64,000 nt of DNA from Bacteroidota bacterium. Lineage in GTDB: Bacteria; Bacteroidota; Bacteroidia; Chitinophagales; Chitinophagaceae. Below, one piece after another: positions 9,202 to 17,716 of the stretch. The notes under the pieces were generated by a model. That model did no database searches, was not told where the DNA came from, and saw nothing but the letters and a program-made list of their open reading frames with translations. Each line of letters begins with the position of its first letter. Position 1 is the first letter of the stretch. The position numbers were made by a program, and so were the translations under genes. The stretch is taken from NCBI GenBank assembly GCA_016712665.1, contig JADJQP010000001.1, positions 1 through 64,000 on the forward strand, written 5' to 3'.

Positions 9202-9636
9202 TTAATTCGTATTCAAAACAGCCTTCTTTAAGTTTACCAGACTCTTAAAGTCAGCAACGGTATTGTTCTCCAGCATATTCCTCATGCTCTGCTTTATCTT
9301 CTGATATTCGTGATGCATTGGGCAAGGGTTATCACTGCTGCAGTGTTCCAATCCCAGAATACAATTGTTTACCAGTCCATCCCCGTCCATTAGAACAACT
9401 ATATCAAGAATTGGTTTTTTCATTTGTGCCTCGCTCATACAAAAGCCCCCATTTGGCCCTTTAATAGAATTAATCGCTTTCTTTCGGCTAAGCTCTTGTA
9501 TTATTTTTGCCACAAAATACTCTGGTGCCTGAATGCCTTTTGCAATTTCCTTGACACCCACACAAGTGACACCATCGCGATGTTGTGCGATGAAGATGCT
9601 TGCTTTAATGGCGTATTCGCAGGATTTAGAAAACAT
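9202..9636 (-). CDS. nsrR: Rrf2-family regulator, NsrR-like NO sensor
   Basis: The 144-residue Rrf2 protein has an N-terminal winged helix (SCEYAIKASIF, VKEIAKGIQAPEYFVAKIIQEL, IKGPNGGF) and three cysteines in C-x6-C-x5-C spacing (Cys92, Cys99, Cys105), which is the Fe-S cluster arrangement of NsrR and IscR. NsrR loses repression when NO destroys its cluster. With the denitrification operon starting 47 bases downstream on the same strand and shared palindromes before both, this is most likely the NO-responsive repressor of the operon and of itself. IscR-like function is the alternative, but there are no isc or suf genes here. Confidence 0.85.
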   Translation of the reverse strand: MFSKSCEYAIKASIFIAQHRDGVTCVGVKEIAKGIQAPEYFVAKIIQELSRKKAINSIKGPNGGFCMSEAQMKKPILDIVVLMDGDGLVNNCILGLEHCSSDNPCPMHHEYQKIKQSMRNMLENNTVADFKSLVNLKKAVLNTN

Positions 9637-9653
9637 TTTTTACAATTCTGTGA

Positions 9654-9661
9654 CAAATTTA
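9654..9661 (-). promoter_or_regulatory. -7 promoter box of nsrR
   Basis: On the minus strand it reads TAAATTTG, matching the Bacteroidota -7 consensus TAnnTTTG, 18 bases before the nsrR start. The operator at 9680-9701 covers the -33 region. Confidence 0.55.
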
Positions 9662-9679
9662 TTGCATAGAAACCAATAA

Positions 9680-9701
9680 TAAAAGATATTAATGTCTTTT
9701 A
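9680..9701. promoter_or_regulatory. 22-bp palindromic operator upstream of nsrR
   Basis: The arms are TAAAAGA and TCTTTTA around an ATTAAT-type core; 20 of 22 positions are symmetric. It sits over the -33 region of the nsrR promoter, the expected place for autorepression. A closely related site precedes the porin gene at 9158-9180. Confidence 0.65.
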
Positions 9702-10262
9702 TAGTCAAAACTGATTTATATCATAATATTGAAGGTTGTTTCGTAACTCGCGAACTGTATTTATTTGTAAAATGATCATGGGAAAGTAATACCGATTTCA
9801 TATCAGTAATAGTCCAATCACAATTGGACTAAACTGCTATTGTCTCGGCATACTCCTCAGGCGCACAGGTTTACCACTTCACAACTCAAACAGACTTTGG
9901 CCTATTTATCGTTGGAATTGGTATAAATATCCGCTCTGGTAAGTATACCATATTCGTATGGACGCATTGTCAATCTAATAGTACCCTTAAAATGAATTCA
10001 CTAAATGTTGTCTTGAAAACGATTCTGGAATTGGATAAGTAACAATAATAATTTGGCAGATAGAAGCAACAGAATAAGCATAAACGAAAAAAAAGAGCGT
10101 TCGCATTCGCACTTTGTGCTCACACTCACACTCTTTTTAGTATAAAGCATTATTGCAAAGTCGAACTTTAGTGCAGAGGATTTTGTGAGTATTAAACAGT
10201 TCTGAATTAAGACAATCCCTCAGAGCGAGAAACAGAGTGAGAAACAGAGTGAGAGTGACGTA
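9702..10262. other. Non-coding gap with hairpin and short tandem repeat
   Basis: No supported gene is seen in these 560 bases. An inverted repeat lies at 10090-10138 with AAAAAGAG/CTCTTTTT ends and a GC-alternating stem. Three 12-bp copies of cagagYgagaaa lie at 10221-10254; their agagtgaga core also occurs in the terminator stem next to it (10271-10279), so the repeats may have arisen from that stem. Confidence 0.6.
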
Positions 10263-10327
10263 AAAAATCAGAGTGAGAACTCGTTTGGGAGCTTACGCTC
10301 TCCGCACTCATTCTCACTCTGATTTTT
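10263..10327 (-). terminator. Terminator of tRNA-Glu
   Basis: Perfect 17-bp arms (starting AAAAATCAGAGTG at 10263 and ending at 10327) enclose a 31-base loop containing a small GGAG/CTCC hairpin, 2 bases after the tRNA 3' end, followed on the minus strand by six T. The arms are long for a terminator. Confidence 0.75.
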
Positions 10328-10329
10328 AG

Positions 10330-10401
10330 TACCACGTACGAGAGTCGAACTCGTCATTCCTCCGTGAAAGGGAGGCGTCTTAACCGATTGACCAACGCGG
10401 C
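10330..10401 (-). tRNA. tRNA-Glu (anticodon UUC)
   Basis: The minus-strand 72-base sequence folds as a tRNA. The acceptor GCCGCGT pairs with ACGTGGT, and the anticodon stem CCTCC/GGAGG holds loop CTTTCAC with anticodon TTC. The T arm contains GTTCGACTC, and the discriminator is A. CCA is not encoded. It has its own promoter and terminator, so it is a single-gene unit. Confidence 0.95.
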
Positions 10402-10421
10402 GTTTTCCAAATTTGGGAGTG

Positions 10422-10452
10422 CAAATGTACATGCTATTATTTATTTTACAAA
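10422..10452 (-). promoter_or_regulatory. Promoter of tRNA-Glu
   Basis: On the minus strand TTTG (10449-10452) is followed after exactly 19 bases by TACATTTG (10422-10429), a full match to the Bacteroidota -33/-7 consensus, about 21 bases before the tRNA 5' end. Confidence 0.8.
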
Positions 10453-10503
10453 ATATTATCATTCAAATCCTAAAACTTCATAGGTAATGCCATTTCAGCA
10501 TCG

Positions 10504-10511
10504 TACTTTTG
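10504..10511 (+). promoter_or_regulatory. -7 promoter box of gap
   Basis: TACTTTTG matches TAnnTTTG 45 bases upstream of the GAPDH ATG at 10556. It also argues against an upstream start at 10487. Confidence 0.5.
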
Positions 10512-10555
10512 CGCCATTCATTCAATTTTCAAACAAAAAAATTCAAATTTTTCAC

Positions 10556-11566
10556 ATGAGTACAATCAAAGTAGCCATTAATGGATTCGGCAGAATCGGT
10601 CGTTTAGTTTATCGTCAAATATATAATATGCAAGGTATAGATGTGGTAGCCATTAACGACTTAACGAGTCCTGCTACCCTGGCACATTTGCTGAAATACG
10701 ATTCTGCACAAGGCCGATTTGAAAAAACCGTTTCGGCCACAGAAGATGCCATCATCGTAGAAAATGATACCATCAAGGTATATGCCCAAAAAGACCCAGC
10801 ACAAATACCCTGGGGTGCCCATGAAGTGGATGTGGTATTGGAATGTACCGGTTTTTTTACCGATAAAGATAAAGCGATGGCCCATATTACTGCTGGCGCC
10901 AAGCGTGTGGTAATTTCAGCGCCTGCAACCGGCGACCTAAAGACTGTAGTATTCAATGTAAATCATGAAATTATCGATGGTAGTGAAACGGTTATTTCTT
11001 GTGCGTCTTGTACTACAAACTGTTTAGCGCCTATGGCCAAGGTATTGAACGATCAATATGGCATTGTTACCGGTATCATGACTACCATTCATGCCTATAC
11101 CAATGATCAAAATACATTAGATGCACCTCATCCAAAAAATGACTTACGTCGCGGACGAGCTGCTGCTGCAAATATTGTTCCCAATTCAACAGGTGCTGCA
11201 AAAGCCATTGGCTTGGTATTACCGGAGTTGAAAGGCAAATTGGATGGTAGCGCGCAACGTGTACCCACCATCACAGGATCGCTCACTGAATTAACTACCA
11301 TTTTAAGCAAGAAAGTAACTGCTGAAGAAATTAATGCCGCTATGAAAGCAGCATCCAATGAAAGCTTTGGCTATACCGAAGATGAAATAGTAAGCACCGA
11401 TGTTATTGGAACCATGTTTGGATCCTTATTTGATGGCACTCAAACGAAAGTGATGACTGTTGGCGATACACAAATGGTAAAGACTGTAAGTTGGTATGAC
11501 AACGAAAATAGCTATGTTAGCCAATTGGTGCGAACCTTACATTATTTTGCAAACAAAATGTCTTAA
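10556..11566 (+). CDS. gap: Glyceraldehyde-3-phosphate dehydrogenase, type I
   Basis: This 336-residue enzyme of glycolysis/gluconeogenesis oxidises glyceraldehyde 3-phosphate to 1,3-bisphosphoglycerate. The NAD Rossmann motif INGFGRIGR is at residues 7-15, the catalytic cysteine lies in SCASCTTNCLAP, and the conserved IMTTIHAYTNDQ and WYDNENSYVSQL stretches are present. The ATG at 10556 is chosen over 10487 because family proteins start at VAINGFGR and a promoter box lies between. A strong terminator follows. Phosphoglycerate kinase, the next enzyme, is encoded 4 kb away. Confidence 0.98.
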   Translation: MSTIKVAINGFGRIGRLVYRQIYNMQGIDVVAINDLTSPATLAHLLKYDSAQGRFEKTVSATEDAIIVENDTIKVYAQKDPAQIPWGAHEVDVVLECTGFFTDKDKAMAHITAGAKRVVISAPATGDLKTVVFNVNHEIIDGSETVISCASCTTNCLAPMAKVLNDQYGIVTGIMTTIHAYTNDQNTLDAPHPKNDLRRGRAAAANIVPNSTGAAKAIGLVLPELKGKLDGSAQRVPTITGSLTELTTILSKKVTAEEINAAMKAASNESFGYTEDEIVSTDVIGTMFGSLFDGTQTKVMTVGDTQMVKTVSWYDNENSYVSQLVRTLHYFANKMS

Positions 11567-11584
11567 ATCTTATTTTCCGATATT

Positions 11585-11620
11585 AAAAAAATCTCTTTCG
11601 TACGAAAGAGATTTTTTTTT
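11585..11620 (+). terminator. Terminator of gap
   Basis: A perfect palindrome centred on CTTTCGTACGAAAG with flanking A6/T9 runs forms a GC-capped hairpin and U tract 19 bases after the gap stop. Confidence 0.85.
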
Positions 11621-11648
11621 GATAATTGTTTCGAACGAATATTACAAA

Positions 11649-12491
11649 ATGAAAAGGTACCCACTATTTATAGCATTATTGCTCAGTTTAATTATTTCCT
11701 GCACAGAAAAAGAAGCCACAACACCGCAAAAACAGCTACAGGAAAAAGTAATTCCAACTGTAGCCACGCAAAATTATGAAACCGCCTTATTTGACCTACT
11801 TTTAAACGCCGACTCCCTATTAAAAAAAGGTATGCATTTTTACACTGCCATTCAAATATTTGACAATAGGCAACCATCCAAATACTACTTTCATTCATTT
11901 TCAAAACAAAATGGCGAACTAAAATATTGCGAGCTATTAGGCAAAGACACCATAGTTTCCGAAAGAATTCTTACTTCAAAACCAACCGAAATTCGCACTG
12001 AAAAGATGTGGCCACAGATTCATCGAAAGGTTTTCATTACATCTATTTTCAATATGAAAAATGAAATCACTCATTTTATTGAAAAAGAAAAAAATAATCC
12101 TCCCGACACTACTCAATATGTAAGAATAAAAGGAACCCTTAATAGGGTACGCTATCCATCTAGGGATATCGAAACCTATGATCACTCCCATCCAAACAGA
12201 ACGACAGTGACGTATCTAAAGAAAAATAATGACACCCTATTTCAATACCAAATTATTGAAAACAATGGTCTCACAATAGGCAAGAAATATACCATGGGAT
12301 TGAGTCATAGCTACAGTTATAGCTACAATGCTTTGGGCCAATTGACAGAAATGATTTGGAAAGAAAATAATAAGAAGGTGAACGCCATTATTCAATTTAG
12401 GTACAACAACAACGGGCTTCCTGTAAAAAGAATCATCAAATCGCCCATTCCAGCATTTGGAAATTCCGTAACCACTTTTGAATATCGCTAG
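11649..12491 (+). CDS. Putative lipoprotein of unknown function
   Basis: The 280-residue product starts MKRYPLFIALLLSLIISC, a clear lipoprotein signal with the lipid-anchored Cys at position 18. The body is Lys/Asn/Thr rich, and the C-terminal third has Tyr-rich YD-repeat-like strands (YSYSYNALGQLTEMIW, FRYNNNGLPVKRI), as in many Bacteroidota surface lipoproteins. No enzymatic motif is seen. The start at 11649 is preferred to 11496 because the longer form would overlap the end of gap and its terminator. It converges with the next minus-strand gene with only 8 bases between. Confidence 0.75.
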   Translation: MKRYPLFIALLLSLIISCTEKEATTPQKQLQEKVIPTVATQNYETALFDLLLNADSLLKKGMHFYTAIQIFDNRQPSKYYFHSFSKQNGELKYCELLGKDTIVSERILTSKPTEIRTEKMWPQIHRKVFITSIFNMKNEITHFIEKEKNNPPDTTQYVRIKGTLNRVRYPSRDIETYDHSHPNRTTVTYLKKNNDTLFQYQIIENNGLTIGKKYTMGLSHSYSYSYNALGQLTEMIWKENNKKVNAIIQFRYNNNGLPVKRIIKSPIPAFGNSVTTFEYR

Positions 12492-12499
12492 TGATTATA

Positions 12500-13570
12500 C
12501 TATTGCTTAATTAATTTTTCAACAAATACATTTCCGTCCTGAACTCTGGTCATTTTCAACAAATAAAGTCCTTTGGAAAGTGCACTGATGTCAAAGCTAC
12601 TCTTAGACTGCTGATTACTGATTTGATTTCTGTAAACGAATTGGCCATCCATACCTACAATTTCTACTTTCCAGTTTTGATGTTGCAAATTATTGACAAA
12701 AAAGCTATTCGCAATCTCAGTTGGGTAAATCTCTAAACCAGCATCTTTACTTACTGAACTTAATGTGGCTGGAGCAGTATTATCGCTTTTTAGGCTATTG
12801 GCTTTCAAAATGACAAAACTATTTAACACTCCATCTGACACATCGGCAATAGCTAGTTTGAGATGGTAGGTTTGGGCAGGCGTTACATTTACATGTGCAA
12901 GTAAGGGTGTGGTAAAACCGTCCATTGAGTTGGTGGTGTCGATATTATTGACATATAAATTTTGATAAATACTACAAGCACCCCCAGTGCCATCATTGAT
13001 TGAATTGATGGAAACCGGTATGGCGGTATTTGGTATCAAAGCAATATTGGTTGGCGTTGCAAAGCCCGGACCTGAAATGTAAAACCCAAACACATCATTA
13101 AATGCGGAACAATTGAATTCAGGATATTCCTCTGAACCAAATACATATTCAAACTCCATAAAATTGCCAACCGGCTGAATATCAAATTCCAAGACACAAG
13201 CATCATAAGTAATGTAAGGCGCAACCACTGTATTCAGCATCGAATCGCCCGGTGTACCCACATAATCTGATGAAAAGGCAGACGGTATCCCATTTAAACC
13301 CACAATATTATTCAGAGAATCGGCATTAACAAAACCTGAGCTCAAAACAATGCCATTGTTGATGCCAATATTTGATATCCCAGTAAGTTCTCCACTGGCA
13401 AGACTGTCGCAAAGCAACACCGGATTGGTAACCGTAACGCCTAAATTACCGGCAGTGGCAACCAAAAGAGTGGCTAACTGTTGTGCCGTTTGGTTGGGCG
13501 TGATGGTGAGCTGGGCACTAGCAATGTATGAACTCGCAATGGTTACAATAGAAAATATAAATTTTTTCAT
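12500..13570 (-). CDS. Choice-of-anchor L domain protein with T9SS sorting domain
   Basis: The 356-residue secreted protein has signal peptide MKKFIFSIVTIASSYIASAQ. A choice-of-anchor L domain spans about residues 25-260, with GIVLSSGFV, FEYVFGSEEYPEFNC and VFGFYISGPG. A C-terminal T9SS type A sorting domain follows (YPTEIANSFFVNN ... GLYLLKMTRVQDGNVFVEKLIKQ). The domain is common on Bacteroidota surface proteins, and its ligand is unknown. The internal Met at 13570 gives a normal signal peptide; an alternative start lies 18 bases upstream. Confidence 0.85.
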   Translation of the reverse strand: MKKFIFSIVTIASSYIASAQLTITPNQTAQQLATLLVATAGNLGVTVTNPVLLCDSLASGELTGISNIGINNGIVLSSGFVNADSLNNIVGLNGIPSAFSSDYVGTPGDSMLNTVVAPYITYDACVLEFDIQPVGNFMEFEYVFGSEEYPEFNCSAFNDVFGFYISGPGFATPTNIALIPNTAIPVSINSINDGTGGACSIYQNLYVNNIDTTNSMDGFTTPLLAHVNVTPAQTYHLKLAIADVSDGVLNSFVILKANSLKSDNTAPATLSSVSKDAGLEIYPTEIANSFFVNNLQHQNWKVEIVGMDGQFVYRNQISNQQSKSSFDISALSKGLYLLKMTRVQDGNVFVEKLIKQ

Positions 13571-13636
13571 GAATTTTTGTTTGTACAAATATATAAAGAA
13601 AAATCTTGCAATGGAATACCACTACTTAAATGGCTA

Positions 13637-15157
13637 TTATTCCTTAAAAAATCTCCGATGTAGGATACCGCCGTTTGTGTTTAGATGAAGTATATAGAGC
13701 CCTGGCGGCAAATGCGCCACAACAATTGGATTTGTAATAGGCTTGCTGCTATGTTCTTTTCCAGTTATATCAATAATTTTGTAAGAATGAACTACATATC
13801 CCGTTTCATTCTTTATAAAAATTTCTTGTGAAACCGGGTTGGGGTATAAAGTTATACTACTTGGTACATTCGTATTTGAAGCAGAAAGTGTATTAAAATT
13901 GAGTTTGGTACCTTCTATACAAGAATCTAATTTCGAATAGATCATTTCATGAAAATGATAATTCGTAGACATTCCATTGTCGTAGTAATAGTTATGATAA
14001 GGATCTAAGTATGTATCGTCAATAAAACCCGACATCCGCCTATATTTGTGGTGGGCGTTCCCCGAAATTAAAGTTGAAATTTTTTGAGTATCGATTAATA
14101 CAATTCTATTGTTGCAAAAGGTGTCCAATAAGTACCATCTAAACCTCGTTAGATTGTTACAAAAACAAGTTGGAGCGGTTTGATTTTTGTGTTCTGAAAG
14201 GACCCCATACAATCCAGAATAAGGACTATAGCTATTGATGGTATCCACAACTACTTCGTAGATATGATACATTGTGTCATAAGGATTGTTTTGTTGCGGG
14301 AAAATTTTTGTGTGCAGAAATGTATGTTTTTGAGAGCTAACAACTATGCTGGTTGGACTTATTAACTGACTACTCTTTATGGAATCATGACGGTATCCCC
14401 AGTCCTTCCACCATTTATCTTCAAAATAATAGATCCATTCATTACCAGGTTTGAATTTCCATGCCAAATCTGCACCCCAAAAAAAAGTGTTCAAATAAGT
14501 ACTATCTAATCTCGTATGCATTAGTGGCAAGTAAGGATATGGATAGGTAACATTCAGGTCAAAAGTTGGAACATTCTTATCAGGAAACCCAAACAATTCA
14601 AAGCAATCAAAAAATCCATGATTTTTACTTAAAGTGATGGTAAGGCTATTGTAATAATTCGCTATAGGGGAGCCCGCCTGCATCGCTTGAATGGTAATGA
14701 TCTTTGTACTGTCTAAATTACCATCAATCAATTGTTGCCCCAACGAGGCAATTGTTCCGACATAATCTATTCCATTTTTGGAACAAATAATCCAGCTGTC
14801 GTTGAGGTTTGAAAATGTTTTGATGAGTATAGTATCCTCGTACTGATTAAAAAAATACTCGTCGCCATTGTTCAATCGAATATTGAATTTACCCAACCAA
14901 GTGCCCCCATTAGCCGTATCAATATTTTCCAATTTATCTAAACGAACAGAGGGATAAAAATAATTTTTGATCCCATTTGGAATATTCGTCGAGGAATCGA
15001 CCCAGATCGTCCGAAGATAATTATTCCACATCGCATTGGGCCCCGATGCAGAAACCTCATACATGGTGGTATCCGTAATAGAAACGGTTTGCCAATTTTG
15101 TGAAAAGGAATTGACCGAAAAAAAAATGGACAGCAGGAGCCATAGGATATGTTTCAT
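13637..15157 (-). CDS. Secreted protein with T9SS sorting domain, otherwise unknown
   Basis: The 506-residue product has a signal peptide (MKHILWLLLSIFFSVNSFSQ) and a long central region without a recognised family. That region is rich in Trp, Tyr and Asp and has paired cysteines (CFCNN, DTFCNN). The C-terminal sorting domain runs from LYPNPVSQEIFI to GLYILHLNTNGGILHRRFFKE. Export by T9SS to the cell surface is well supported; function is not. Start 15157 is preferred over 15166 for signal-peptide shape. Confidence 0.8.
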   Translation of the reverse strand: MKHILWLLLSIFFSVNSFSQNWQTVSITDTTMYEVSASGPNAMWNNYLRTIWVDSSTNIPNGIKNYFYPSVRLDKLENIDTANGGTWLGKFNIRLNNGDEYFFNQYEDTILIKTFSNLNDSWIICSKNGIDYVGTIASLGQQLIDGNLDSTKIITIQAMQAGSPIANYYNSLTITLSKNHGFFDCFELFGFPDKNVPTFDLNVTYPYPYLPLMHTRLDSTYLNTFFWGADLAWKFKPGNEWIYYFEDKWWKDWGYRHDSIKSSQLISPTSIVVSSQKHTFLHTKIFPQQNNPYDTMYHIYEVVVDTINSYSPYSGLYGVLSEHKNQTAPTCFCNNLTRFRWYLLDTFCNNRIVLIDTQKISTLISGNAHHKYRRMSGFIDDTYLDPYHNYYYDNGMSTNYHFHEMIYSKLDSCIEGTKLNFNTLSASNTNVPSSITLYPNPVSQEIFIKNETGYVVHSYKIIDITGKEHSSKPITNPIVVAHLPPGLYILHLNTNGGILHRRFFKE

Positions 15158-15266
15158 AATAAACAATTTGGGTATTGTAAAGTTACAAAATATTACTTAC
15201 CATACCATTTTTAGTATTTTGTACATTGGTCTTCGGTTTTAACGATACATTTCCATATGTTTCCAT

Positions 15267-15274
15267 TAAATTTG
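15267..15274 (+). promoter_or_regulatory. -7 promoter box upstream of the small Lys-rich gene and pgk
   Basis: TAAATTTG (TAnnTTTG consensus) lies 23 bases before the ATG at 15297. The downstream pair probably forms one transcript. Confidence 0.5.
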
Positions 15275-15296
15275 CCTTTCAAATCATAAAAATTAC

Positions 15297-15678
15297 ATGA
15301 AAAAAATATTTTTTATTCTTTTAGCATTTGCTTCATTGCAATGCATGGCTGATAAAAAAACACCTGCCGAAAAAGCAAAAGAAAAAACCGAAGAATTGCA
15401 AAAGGCCTTGGGTTTGTCTGCAGAACAAAGTAAAAAAGTGTATGAAGTGAACCTTAAGGGGAATGAAAGCATTGAGGCCTATGAGGCCAAAAAACCCAGT
15501 AAGAAATTGAAAAAAGAAACAAAAAGATATTGTCAGCGATTTAAAGAAAGCGGAATACAAGAAAATATTCACCCCGGCCCAATACAAAAAGTATGAAGAA
15601 TGGAAAAAAGCAGAGAAGGAAAGAGAAAAGGCCGAAAAGAAAGCACTCGAAAAATTAAAAGCAGGTAAAAAAAAAAAA
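15297..15678 (+). CDS. Small exported Lys/Glu-rich protein (Spy/LTXXQ-like), frameshifted
   Basis: It starts with a signal peptide (MKKIFFILLAFASLQCMA) and continues as a charged helical protein (KTEELQKALGLSAEQSKKVYEVN), resembling small periplasmic Spy/LTXXQ-like chaperones. The first frame ends at 15596, but after one base is skipped in the A5 run near 15523 the next frame continues coherently (DIVSDLKKAEYKKIFTPAQYKKYEEW) through a Lys-rich tail to a 12-A run and then directly into the pgk ATG, in frame and with no stop. A second length error in that A run would restore a stop. The family call is tentative. Confidence 0.6.
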
Positions 15679-16887
15679 ATGTCAGAATTTTCAAAATACC
15701 ATTTTAATGGTAAAAAAGCATTGATACGTGTAGATTTCAATGTGCCCTTAGACGCCGAATTTCAAATAACAGACGATACGCGAATGCGCGCTGCCATTCC
15801 CACCATTCAAAAGGTGTTGCAAGATGGAGGTTCCGTAATTTTGATGTCGCATTTTGGACGACCGAAAGAAGGACCCACCAATAAATATTCACTCAGACAT
15901 TTGTTACATCATCTGATTCATTTGTTGCAAGGAGCCACCGTAAAATTCGCTGACGACTGCATTGGTGTGGAAGCTCAGGAATCGGCCAAAAACCTGCAAG
16001 CCGGCGAGGTATTGCTTTTAGAAAACCTTCGTTTTTATAAGGAAGAGGAAAAAGGTGATTATGAATTTGCCAAAAAATTAGCTTCTCTAGGCGATGTGTA
16101 TGTCAATGATGCCTTTGGTACAGCCCACCGTGCTCATGCTTCCACCGCGGTAATGGCACAATTTTTTACGCAAGATCAAAAAATGTTTGGCTTATTGATG
16201 AATGCAGAAGTTGCCAATGCAGAAAAAGTTTTACATAATGCCGAATCGCCCTTCACGGCCATACTCGGAGGTGCTAAAGTGAGTGATAAAATTTTGATTA
16301 TTGAAATGCTTTTGAATAAAGCCAATCATATCATCATTGGAGGTGGCATGGCCTATACGTTTTTGAAAGCACAAGGTCATGCGGTTGGCAATTCAATTTG
16401 CGAACTGGATAAATTAGACTTGGCCAATGAGTTGGTAAAAAAAGCAGCAGAAAAGGGCGTTCAATTGCTTATTCCGGTAGATAGTGTAATCGCCGATCAA
16501 TTTGCAGCCGATGCGAATACCCAAACCGTTGATAATAGCCATATTCCGGAAGGATGGATGGGACTTGATATTGCTGACAAATCCATTACCCTTTTTAGCG
16601 ATGTCATTAAAAAATCTAAAACCATTCTTTGGAATGGACCAATGGGCGTATTTGAAATGGAAAAATTTCAAAACGGTACCAAAGCCATTGCCGAAGCCAT
16701 TGCCGAAGCTACTAAACAGGGTGCTTTTTCATTAATTGGCGGGGGCGATTCGGTAGCTGCGATTAATAAATTTAATTTGGTGGATGAGGTTTCCTATGTG
16801 AGTACCGGAGGCGGTGCCTTGCTCGAATATTTTGAGGGAAAGGTATTACCGGGGATTGCTGCGGTACGGGAAGCAACTGAGGTGTAA
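15679..16887 (+). CDS. pgk: Phosphoglycerate kinase
   Basis: The 402-residue glycolytic enzyme transfers phosphate from 1,3-bisphosphoglycerate to ADP. Landmarks are the N-terminal ALIRVDFNVPLD, MSHFGRPK, LENLRFYKEEE, DAFGTAHRAHAST and the C-terminal nucleotide loop LIGGGDSVAAINKF. Length and ends match the family. The start follows an A12 run and lacks a clear separate Shine-Dalgarno site, which is normal in Bacteroidota. It converges with a minus-strand gene after 39 bases. Confidence 0.98.
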   Translation: MSEFSKYHFNGKKALIRVDFNVPLDAEFQITDDTRMRAAIPTIQKVLQDGGSVILMSHFGRPKEGPTNKYSLRHLLHHLIHLLQGATVKFADDCIGVEAQESAKNLQAGEVLLLENLRFYKEEEKGDYEFAKKLASLGDVYVNDAFGTAHRAHASTAVMAQFFTQDQKMFGLLMNAEVANAEKVLHNAESPFTAILGGAKVSDKILIIEMLLNKANHIIIGGGMAYTFLKAQGHAVGNSICELDKLDLANELVKKAAEKGVQLLIPVDSVIADQFAADANTQTVDNSHIPEGWMGLDIADKSITLFSDVIKKSKTILWNGPMGVFEMEKFQNGTKAIAEAIAEATKQGAFSLIGGGDSVAAINKFNLVDEVSYVSTGGGALLEYFEGKVLPGIAAVREATEV

Positions 16888-16926
16888 ATGTTTCGAAACT
16901 TCAGGATTGATGAGCAGTTGAAATCT

Positions 16927-17631
16927 TTATTTTGCTTTTCTTTTTGAATCACCGGCAAAATTGACCCCAAGTCCGAAAATACCTTGAAATACAATGGCAT
17001 TTACTTTTGCGATGCCATCTACAATTGGAGCATTTGCCTTTGCAAACGAGGCTTTCAATTCAGTATTGATAAATAGTCGCTTTCGTAAAATTGGAATCTG
17101 TTTGGAAAGGGCCGTATGAAAAACCAAGCCCCTGAGTCTGTATCCTTTAATATCAAAACCGGGGCCTTCGGGATACACTTTATTTCTGATGGTACTTTCA
17201 GGATGTAATAACACACTTCCCACGCCATTTCTAAAAATAAAATAACGCAGTTTGCGGGCATAATTGATCGTCAGCATATTAAATCCATGAGAAATGCCAA
17301 ACCGCTGTATGTCTGGATGTTTGGTTTTCAAATACAACTTGTGATGAATAGCCTCAAATTCAATTGCATGCCTTCCAATCCACTTTGCAAATCGCCAGTC
17401 CCAATAATACGGTGATTTTAAGGGCTCGCTGTAATATTTTGCTTGTTTGATATAAATGTCGGGGTAAGCTCTTTGTTTGATGGTTAAAGGCAAAGGCATA
17501 TTGGCAGTAATACCTCCATGAAGTACAAAACTCCAGGTTCGTTGCGAAAATAATTTTTCTGCAGAGATAAGGACAAAAAATAGGAATAGAAACCAAATCC
17601 ATCTACCTTTCAATATAAAAAATAATTGCAT
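16927..17631 (-). CDS. Conserved hypothetical exported protein, probably beta-barrel
   Basis: The 234-residue product (counting from the Met at 17631) has a strong hydrophobic leader WFLFLFFVLISAEKLFSQ. The rest is alternating polar/aromatic strands rich in Tyr, Arg and Lys (FEAIHHKLYLKTKH, GFNMLTINYARKLRYF, GYRLRGLVFHTALSKQI), as in small outer-membrane barrels. No family is recognised. The upstream Met at 17667 would give an unlikely two-part leader. It lies 49 bases downstream of the carboxypeptidase-regulatory-like gene and may be cotranscribed with it. Confidence 0.65.
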   Translation of the reverse strand: MQLFFILKGRWIWFLFLFFVLISAEKLFSQRTWSFVLHGGITANMPLPLTIKQRAYPDIYIKQAKYYSEPLKSPYYWDWRFAKWIGRHAIEFEAIHHKLYLKTKHPDIQRFGISHGFNMLTINYARKLRYFIFRNGVGSVLLHPESTIRNKVYPEGPGFDIKGYRLRGLVFHTALSKQIPILRKRLFINTELKASFAKANAPIVDGIAKVNAIVFQGIFGLGVNFAGDSKRKAK

Positions 17632-17716
17632 ACGCAAAAATACAAAGCAGCGTAGAAAATGGATCAAATTGGACTAAATTACTGACTAATATCGTCACCC
17701 AAAAAGTGCTGAAGTA

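Noticed and set aside
9840..9990. Possible gene relic (short minus-strand frame with TRADIYTNS)
   Set aside because: Only about 28 codons, stops on both sides, and no recognisable family.
10268..10462. 64-codon minus-strand frame
   Set aside because: It lies over the tRNA-Glu gene and its terminator.
15513..15526. Programmed ribosomal frameshift in the small Lys-rich gene
   Set aside because: The shift needed is +1 (or -2), and no canonical slippery heptamer lies in frame; a run-length error is simpler.
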